Assembly (NCBI GenBank): GCA_900111435.1
Contig: FOIY01000001.1
Location: forward strand, 496,001 to 560,000
Direction of reading: 5' to 3'
Length of the DNA: 64,000 bases
Source: Ruminococcaceae bacterium KH2T8
GTDB taxonomy: Bacteria > Bacillota > Clostridia > Saccharofermentanales > Saccharofermentanaceae
Both the position numbers and the translations under genes were made by a program. Below the pieces are notes generated by a model. That model worked only from the letters and a program-made list of their open reading frames with translations, was not told the DNA's origin and searched no databases. Shown here in pieces: positions 58,842 to 64,000 of this stretch (positions are counted from its first letter, which is position 1; each line of letters starts with the position of its first letter).

Positions 58842-59321
58842 TTACTTACCGATCTTTACGATCTTATATTTGAATGTACCTACTGCTGTAGTTACTTCGA
58901 TAACCTGATTCTTCTTCTTGCCCTCGATAGCTGCACCAACGGGGGACTTGATGGAAAGACGATTGCTGAAGATATCTTCCTCGTTCTCGTTAACAAGGCT
59001 GTATACGACCTCTTCCTTTGTCTCTTCGTCACGAAGTGTAACTGTGGAACCGAGAGAAACCTTTGTCTTGGAGATCTCGTCGTCGCCAAGTACTACAGCA
59101 TCCTTAAGGAGTGCTTCGATCTCCTTGATCCTCTGCTCGTTCTTAGCCTGAGCGTCCTTTGCGTCATCGTACTCGGAGTTCTCGGAAAGGTCACCCTGTG
59201 CACGTGCTTCTGCAAGTCTCTGTGTGATCTCAGCGGTTACTCTGGTCTTTCTGTCGGAAAGCTCGTCCTGAAGTCTCTGAAAGCCTTCCGCGGTATATAC
59301 ATTCTTAATCTCGTCAGCCAT
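58842..59321 (-). CDS. greA: Transcription elongation factor GreA
   Basis: A 159-residue GreA, which rescues stalled RNA polymerase by stimulating RNA cleavage. The N-terminal coiled coil holds the acidic tip (AEARAQGDLSENSEYDDAKD, residues about 40-60). The C-terminal FKBP-like domain ends in ISIKSPVGAAIEGKKK-like sequence with SPVGAA. The ATG at 59321 follows AAAGGTGAT and matches the family length; an earlier start seven codons upstream lies in the binding site. It precedes lysS, a common order in Clostridia. Confidence 0.96.
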   Translation of the reverse strand: MADEIKNVYTAEGFQRLQDELSDRKTRVTAEITQRLAEARAQGDLSENSEYDDAKDAQAKNEQRIKEIEALLKDAVVLGDDEISKTKVSLGSTVTLRDEETKEEVVYSLVNENEEDIFSNRLSIKSPVGAAIEGKKKNQVIEVTTAVGTFKYKIVKIGK

Positions 59322-59396
59322 TTGTGTATCACCTTTCGTCAATAGTTTGTAAATACAACCCTAATATTTTAATGCTTTCGGCGTAAACAAGCAAAT

Positions 59397-60905
59397 TTAT
59401 CTTGCCGTTCTGTCGTTTTCCTTCTGGATAACGTCGTGAGCACCACCCTCGACGATAGATGTGGAAGATACGACAACAAGTCTTGCCTTCTGCTGAAGTT
59501 CCTCGATGGAAGAAGATCCGCAGGAACACATCGTAGCCTTTACCTTTGCAAGGGATGTCTCGAGGTTGCTCTTGAGCTCACCGGCATAAGGAACATAGGA
59601 ATCAACGCCCTCTTCGAAAGCCATCTTTCCGCCCTTTCCGCCGTCATCGTATCTCTGCCAGTTACGTGCTCTGTTGGAACCTTCACCCCAGTACTCCTTA
59701 ACGTATGTACCGTTAACGATGAGCTTTCTCGTGGGAGACTCGTCGAATCTTGCGAAGTATCTGCCGAGCATGAGGAAGTCAGCACCCATTGCAAGAGCAA
59801 GTGTCATGTGATAGTCGTGAACGATACCGCCGTCAGAGCAAAGAGGAATGTAGATACCCGTCTCCTGGAAGTACTTGTCACGAGCCTCTGCAACTGCGAG
59901 AACTGCGGAAGCCTGTCCGCAACCGATACCCTTCTGCTCTCTCGTGATACAGATGGAACCGCCGCCGATACCGATCTTGATGAAGTCAGCGCCGCAGTCA
60001 ACGAGGAACTTGAAGCCCTCAGCGTCTACTACGTTACCTGCACCGACGATAACATCGGGATAATTAGCCTTGATCCACTTAAGAGCCTTCTCCTGCCATA
60101 CGGAGAAACCGTCGGAAGAGTCGAGGCAGAGAGCATCTGCGCCTGCAGCTACAAGAGCGGGAACTCTCTCTTCGTAGTCACGTGTATTGATACCGGCACC
60201 TACGACGAGCTTCTTCTCATCGTCCAGGAGCTCGTGGGGATTAGCCTTATGGAACTCATAGTCCTTACGGAATACGAGACCTACGAGCCTGCCGTCCTTA
60301 TTTACGATGGGGAGCTGATTTACCTTGTTGTCCCAGATGATGTCGTTAGCTTCCTTAAGTGTAGTACCCTCGGGTGCTGTAACGAGCTTCTCGATGGGAG
60401 TCATGAACTCCTTGACCTTAGTGTCGAGAGACATACGGCTTACACGGTAATCTCTTGTAGTAACGAGACCCAGGAGCTTTCCTTCTGCAGTTCCGTCTTC
60501 TGTAACTGCTGCAGTGCCGTGGCCTTTCTCCTCACGAAGAGCAAGGATATCTTCAAGTGTATTTTCAGGGGAAACATTGGAGTCGGACTCTACGATACCG
60601 GCCTTGTACTTCTTTACCTTTCTGATCATCTCGCACTGAGACTCGATGGACTGGGACTGGAATACAAAGGACATACCGCCGCATCTTGCAAGTGCTATAG
60701 CCATTCCGTCATCGGATACTGCCTGCATTACTGCGGATACCATGGGAATATTTATCTTGAGCTTAGATTCTTCCTGTCCCTTCTTGTATTTACATATAGG
60801 AGCCGAAAGGTCTACCTGATCGGGTGTATTCCTCTCAGTAGTGAGATTAGGTACAAGAAGATACTCGCTGAAAGTACGGGATTCCTGCTCAAAGATCATT
60901 GCCAT
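59397..60905 (-). CDS. guaB: IMP dehydrogenase
   Basis: A 502-residue IMP dehydrogenase, the rate-limiting enzyme of guanine nucleotide synthesis (IMP to XMP). The barrel is split by two CBS domains (about 105-220: [18 protein letters not shown] and [20 protein letters not shown]). The catalytic loop is [20 protein letters not shown], with the essential Cys, though the usual GIGPGSICTTR has Gly and Ile here. Later marks are SDGGI and [14 protein letters not shown]. It has a longer C-terminal part than E. coli GuaB. Start at 60905 follows GGGGGA. It is read alone. Confidence 0.93.
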   Translation of the reverse strand: MAMIFEQESRTFSEYLLVPNLTTERNTPDQVDLSAPICKYKKGQEESKLKINIPMVSAVMQAVSDDGMAIALARCGGMSFVFQSQSIESQCEMIRKVKKYKAGIVESDSNVSPENTLEDILALREEKGHGTAAVTEDGTAEGKLLGLVTTRDYRVSRMSLDTKVKEFMTPIEKLVTAPEGTTLKEANDIIWDNKVNQLPIVNKDGRLVGLVFRKDYEFHKANPHELLDDEKKLVVGAGINTRDYEERVPALVAAGADALCLDSSDGFSVWQEKALKWIKANYPDVIVGAGNVVDAEGFKFLVDCGADFIKIGIGGGSICITREQKGIGCGQASAVLAVAEARDKYFQETGIYIPLCSDGGIVHDYHMTLALAMGADFLMLGRYFARFDESPTRKLIVNGTYVKEYWGEGSNRARNWQRYDDGGKGGKMAFEEGVDSYVPYAGELKSNLETSLAKVKATMCSCGSSSIEELQQKARLVVVSSTSIVEGGAHDVIQKENDRTAR

Positions 60906-60989
60906 GGTTGTTATTCCCCCTTTATTTATAAATATAGTGTTTTGAAATTTGTCTACCATATTAGCACAACAGCCTATGTGATATCTATA

Positions 60990-61016
60990 TAAAAAATGAC
61001 GCATTTTAGCGTCATT
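60990..61016 (-). terminator. Terminator of thiT
   Basis: AAAATGACGC and GCGTCATTTT form a stem followed by TTTTTTA on the minus strand, 38 bp after the thiT stop. Confidence 0.8.
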
Positions 61017-61053
61017 TTCAGTGTCGATTATAGTCGATTATTATAATTGCCTT

Positions 61054-61641
61054 TTAAGCCTTCTTGGTCGTTCCCTTGACTGTCATGTAGAAAACGATCA
61101 TGACAGCGATCGTGATGGCACAGTCGGCTGCGAGGAATCCGCCGTTATATCCCATGGAATATACCCAGGGATTCATGCCTTCGGGAGCATACTCGGCGTA
61201 GAAGATAACACCCGAGAGCACCGAGCAGATCCATCTCGTAACATATGCCACAAGAGTAAAGATCACGGCTTTCTTAAGACCTGCACCCGTAAATCTCTTG
61301 ATGGGATTGGAGATAGTCGTCCTGACATCGAGCTTTAAAGCCGCAAAACCCGTAAAGCCCAGGCAGAGGTAGCCGAAGATATAGTCGAGCATTACCTGCA
61401 GCGGCGTTACCAGATATCCGTCGATTAGCTGAAGGCACGCGAAGATAAATGCTACCGCGAGGCCCCATACGGGACCGAAAGCCATACAGAACACTATGAT
61501 AGGCAGTGTCGATGCAGGTGATACCGTACCGCCCATGGGCATCTCAAAGAGCTTTATCTGCGACAGTACGAAAGCGAGTGCAAGACAGATACCCGCTGAT
61601 GTGATCGTTAAGATCTTTTCCTTATTTGATGTTTGATTCAT
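61054..61641 (-). CDS. thiT: Thiamine-specific ECF transporter substrate-binding subunit
   Basis: A 195-residue S component of an energy-coupling-factor transporter with six helices. It has the ThiT pattern: KLFEMPMGGTVSPASTLPII (Gly-Gly loop near residue 37), GPVWGLAVAFIF, DYIFGYLCLGFTGF and GYNGGFLAADCAI. ThiT binds thiamine outside and works with the shared EcfA/A'/T module, which is not in this window. A TPP riboswitch covers its ribosome binding site, in line with repression by thiamine pyrophosphate. Confidence 0.92.
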   Translation of the reverse strand: MNQTSNKEKILTITSAGICLALAFVLSQIKLFEMPMGGTVSPASTLPIIVFCMAFGPVWGLAVAFIFACLQLIDGYLVTPLQVMLDYIFGYLCLGFTGFAALKLDVRTTISNPIKRFTGAGLKKAVIFTLVAYVTRWICSVLSGVIFYAEYAPEGMNPWVYSMGYNGGFLAADCAITIAVMIVFYMTVKGTTKKA

Positions 61642-61647
61642 TACTTC

Positions 61648-61736
61648 CTCCCATCGCCGGCATTACCCGGACAGGTTCTAAGGGTCGACGCACCAACCGC
61701 GCCCTCTCAGCCGATCCCGTCGGCTCCCCCGATATC
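61648..61736 (-). promoter_or_regulatory. TPP riboswitch (THI element)
   Basis: On the minus strand the conserved blocks are in order: GGGGGAGC, GGCTGAGAGGGCG, CCCTTAGAACCTG, CCGGGTAATGCCGGCG and ATGGGAGGAAG. These match the THI-box consensus (CTGAGA, ACC-TGAACCTG, GGRTAATGCC). The last block contains the thiT ribosome binding site, so the switch probably blocks translation when TPP is bound. The element starts about 10 bp after the stop of the upstream hydrolase gene. Confidence 0.95.
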
Positions 61737-61746
61737 GGCAACTATA

Positions 61747-62763
61747 CTACATTTGCCCCCTGCTTACAAGCCTTACGACGCACTGTTCCACGAACTTTCT
61801 GACCTCACGTTCATAGACCGCGGGAGCCTTCTCATAGCACATCATGTGCTTGGCGTGATCGACTGCCACGAGTCTCTTCGGAGTCTTGATATTATCGTAG
61901 ATCCTGCGTGCACCTTCGGGCAGTGCAACGGTATCGTCTCCCGCCTGGAAAACGAGTACGGGGACCCTGATCCTGCCCGCATGAATAGCGGCGTCGCACT
62001 TATCCATGCCGAAGCCGAACTTCTTATTCATGATCGTATCTACAGTCTTTAAGGGCATCTTGAGCTCGAGGTTATATCTCTTCCTGCTTTGGTTAAGGAG
62101 CACCTTCTCAAGGCTCTCGTACGGACAGTCTGCGATGATACCTGCTACATCAGAAGGAAATTCCTGCTGCTGAGCCGCGATCAATGCCGATACCGCCCCC
62201 ATACATCTGCCTACGATGAAGATCTTGCAGTCATGACCAACCTGGCGCTTAATAAATTCTATCCACTTCATGAGGTCGACACTCTCGTAGATACCGTAAG
62301 TACAGTACTTTCCGCCGCTCATGCCGTGTGCTCTCTGATGAGCTATCAGGACATGGCACTCGATCTGTCTCATCATGAGACGCGCATATGCTGCCATCTC
62401 GGACGGATGCTCATCCCATCCGTGTAAAAGAATGACTGCGAATCTTGTGCTCCTGTCGGCCGCGGGTCTGAAATAACCCGAGAGCTTTGTCTTGTCAAAG
62501 GAATCGATCCTGACGTTTATATATTCATTCCTGTTCGTATAGAACCAGTTCCTGCCCCTGCCGTAGATAGTGCTCTGATCTATCTCCTTGGGGGATCTGT
62601 CGACCTTCGGCATCGGCTTGGGCCTTCCGAAGATCTTAACGAACAGACTCTTACAAAACTGCATATACATCAGGAACAACAGCGCGATAGCTGCCATTAC
62701 GAGCACTACGATCAGGGTGATCATTATGCTCTTCGTGTTTATCGCCAAAAGAAGTCCCGTCAT
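61747..62763 (-). CDS. Membrane-anchored alpha/beta hydrolase with Cys nucleophile position
   Basis: A 338-residue protein. One N-terminal helix (about 10-34) anchors it. The hydrolase fold follows: FAVILLHGWDEHPSEMAAYA (oxyanion region), FIVGRCMGAVSALIAAQ (elbow), VLVFQAGDDTVALPEGARR (acid) and DHAKHMMCYEKAP (His). In place of the usual G-x-S-x-G the elbow has G-R-C-M-G, so the nucleophile would be Cys, as in dienelactone hydrolase. Its start overlaps the aminopeptidase gene stop (ATGA), so the two are coupled, and thiT follows downstream. Activity unknown. Confidence 0.8.
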   Translation of the reverse strand: MTGLLLAINTKSIMITLIVVLVMAAIALLFLMYMQFCKSLFVKIFGRPKPMPKVDRSPKEIDQSTIYGRGRNWFYTNRNEYINVRIDSFDKTKLSGYFRPAADRSTRFAVILLHGWDEHPSEMAAYARLMMRQIECHVLIAHQRAHGMSGGKYCTYGIYESVDLMKWIEFIKRQVGHDCKIFIVGRCMGAVSALIAAQQQEFPSDVAGIIADCPYESLEKVLLNQSRKRYNLELKMPLKTVDTIMNKKFGFGMDKCDAAIHAGRIRVPVLVFQAGDDTVALPEGARRIYDNIKTPKRLVAVDHAKHMMCYEKAPAVYEREVRKFVEQCVVRLVSRGQM

Positions 62764-63995
62764 CTTACGGCCACCACGATATCGGAAACATCATCGTTTC
62801 CGCTGCTTAAGAGCTCGGATCCTTCCTCCGTTACGAGAACATCGTCCTCGATCCTGAAGCCTACGCCCCACTCAGGGATATAGACGCCGGGCTCGACCGC
62901 AAGGCAGTTACCCTTCTCGAACGGAAGCTCTCGTAAGGATATGTCATGCACATCAAGTCCCAGATGGTGGGAAGTGTTGTGCCAGTAGTATTTCTTTATA
63001 TCTTCCTTAGTAGGTTCCTCGCCTGCAAGGCCGTTCTTCGTAAGCCATCTGCCGACGATCTCCCACATGTGCTCGTTAAGATCGTTAAATGTAACGCCGG
63101 GCTTTATAAAGGCGAAAGCATTCTTTCGAAGATCCTTAATGAGCTCAAGGAGCAGGAACCTCTTATCGTCCTCGCCCGTCTTATCCCCTACGAAATATAC
63201 TCTGGAGATATCCGCGCAATAGCCGCAGACCCTGGCACCGACATCGATCTGTATCTGTCCGCCGACCTCTGCTACGGGGCCTTCCTCACCTTCAGGGATA
63301 GAGTGGTGAAGATAAAAAGCATTCTCTCCGATAGCCGTTATAGTCGCGAAAGCAGGGATCAGCGTCCCCCTCTTCTCCATACCGAACTCAAGAGGTGCAA
63401 AGATATCAAGCTCCGTACAGCCGGGCTTTATATATTCCTTCATCTCCGAAAGCGCCGCTTCGGTTATCTTTGCGGCTTCCTTTATACACTCGATCTCGGG
63501 CTCTCTCTTTACCATCCTCATGCGAGTAAGGATCTCGCCGATATCGAGGACCGCATCCTTTTCGGCTGCGAAATGCTTGGTTGCCTCGGCAACGGACGTG
63601 CCGTCATAGGCGAGCTTAAATTCTTCTTTTAATACATCAAACTTCTTATCCTCAAAGTCGCCTTCTGGATAGATATCGTCTTCGCTGATGCCGGAGATCT
63701 TCGAAAGCTCGGCGAAAGAAGGTCTCTTGCCGTGCCATCTCTCCTTCATGTCATCCTTCTCGGGAGCAAATAGCATTATCCTGCTCTCATTCTCTTTCCT
63801 GGTGAGGATGAGCTTTCCGCCCTTATAGTCAAGGCCCGTAAGATAGTAGAAATTACGATCGGGCAGGAAACGGTAATCGTCGTCCTGGCTCATAGGCCTG
63901 GAATCTCCCGCGAAAATAAAAACCGCTGTTCCTTCGGGCAGGCGGTTTAAAAATGCATCTCGATTCTCTTTGAAAAATCCGCTCTCTATCCTCAT
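62760..63995 (-). CDS. pepP: Xaa-Pro aminopeptidase (aminopeptidase P, M24 family)
   Basis: A 411-residue metallopeptidase that removes an N-terminal residue in front of proline. The N-terminal domain (about 1-165) has the PepP pattern FAGDSRPMSQDDDYRFLPDR and FYYLTGLD. The pita-bread domain carries the five metal ligands: Asp in IQIDVGARV and CADISRVYF, His in SHHLGLDVHD, Glu in LAVEPGVYIPEWG, and Glu in FRIEDDVLV. The start at 63995 lies just inside the window edge; its ribosome binding site is not visible, so the start is probable. It is the first gene seen of a unit with the hydrolase and thiT. Confidence 0.92.
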   Translation of the reverse strand: MRIESGFFKENRDAFLNRLPEGTAVFIFAGDSRPMSQDDDYRFLPDRNFYYLTGLDYKGGKLILTRKENESRIMLFAPEKDDMKERWHGKRPSFAELSKISGISEDDIYPEGDFEDKKFDVLKEEFKLAYDGTSVAEATKHFAAEKDAVLDIGEILTRMRMVKREPEIECIKEAAKITEAALSEMKEYIKPGCTELDIFAPLEFGMEKRGTLIPAFATITAIGENAFYLHHSIPEGEEGPVAEVGGQIQIDVGARVCGYCADISRVYFVGDKTGEDDKRFLLLELIKDLRKNAFAFIKPGVTFNDLNEHMWEIVGRWLTKNGLAGEEPTKEDIKKYYWHNTSHHLGLDVHDISLRELPFEKGNCLAVEPGVYIPEWGVGFRIEDDVLVTEEGSELLSSGNDDVSDIVVAVR

Positions 63996-64000
63996 GATCC

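Noticed and set aside
59436-60992. Plus-strand ORF of 518 codons
   Set aside because: It is the complement of the guaB coding strand. Its Cys/Leu/Ser-rich translation has no family motif.

Overview
The window reads as the chromosome of a Bacillota bacterium of the class Clostridia, probably a gut or rumen commensal. Supporting signs are AGGAGG-type ribosome binding sites with some GTG/TTG starts, lipobox lipoproteins, Bce/Lia-style two-component plus ABC modules, a 3H-domain NiaR regulator, an ECF ThiT under a TPP riboswitch, and an APH(3')-like kinase. Genus cannot be fixed from the sequence. Most genes are on the minus strand in short operons ended by clear rho-independent hairpins. No rRNA, tRNA, CRISPR array or complete insertion sequence was seen.

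Layout. 1-600: start of an ABC exporter running off the left edge. 600-1633: long intergenic region with two tandem dyad arrays. 1634-8440: radical SAM protein, PrsW-like protease, cNMP-binding protein, MATE transporter and small membrane proteins. 8503-10550: MarR/OhrR-like regulator, flavodoxin-like protein and radical SAM/SPASM protein, with a palindromic operator inside the promoter. 10586-11400: a third dyad array, then a frameshifted GC-rich Hpt fragment and the tail of a DUF2075 helicase. 11402-14730: SUKH-like protein, orphan membrane proteins and a MetE-like methyltransferase. 14997-18115: a large lipoprotein, an anchored protein and nadA. 18269-21745: nadB-nadC-niaR-HAD, divergent from nadA and sharing a NiaR-type operator.

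21729-26523: an ABC-2 exporter operon with its own NarL-type two-component system. 26644-37781: APH-like kinase, zinc-ribbon protein, ketopantoate reductase, phosphoesterase, lipoproteins, hydrolase and membrane proteins. 38284-43488: a divergent Bce-like module (kinase and regulator one way, ATPase and FtsX permease the other). 43498-47594: a hairpin that hides a ribosome binding site in front of a stop-interrupted small ORF, lipoproteins, a DUF5984-like gene, a HIRAN protein and an Fe-S protein remnant. 48572-51751: an operon with a degenerate histidine kinase (no His, no ATPase domain), its intact paralogue and an OmpR regulator. 51.8-57.1 kb: an AT-richer stretch with acyltransferase, GNAT, VanZ, gene fragments and a tyrosine integrase next to lysS, probably an acquired or decayed island. 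57177-63995: housekeeping genes lysS, greA, an IMP dehydrogenase, riboswitch-controlled thiT, an unusual Cys-nucleophile hydrolase and aminopeptidase P.

The most unusual signals are the three dyad arrays. They have a 52, 61-62 and 62 bp period, and short words recur in both orientations while the spacers are not conserved. Next come the kinase/pseudokinase pair, the ribosome-binding-site hairpin, and an exact 21-bp inverted repeat at two loci 35.6 kb apart. The functions of the arrays are unknown.
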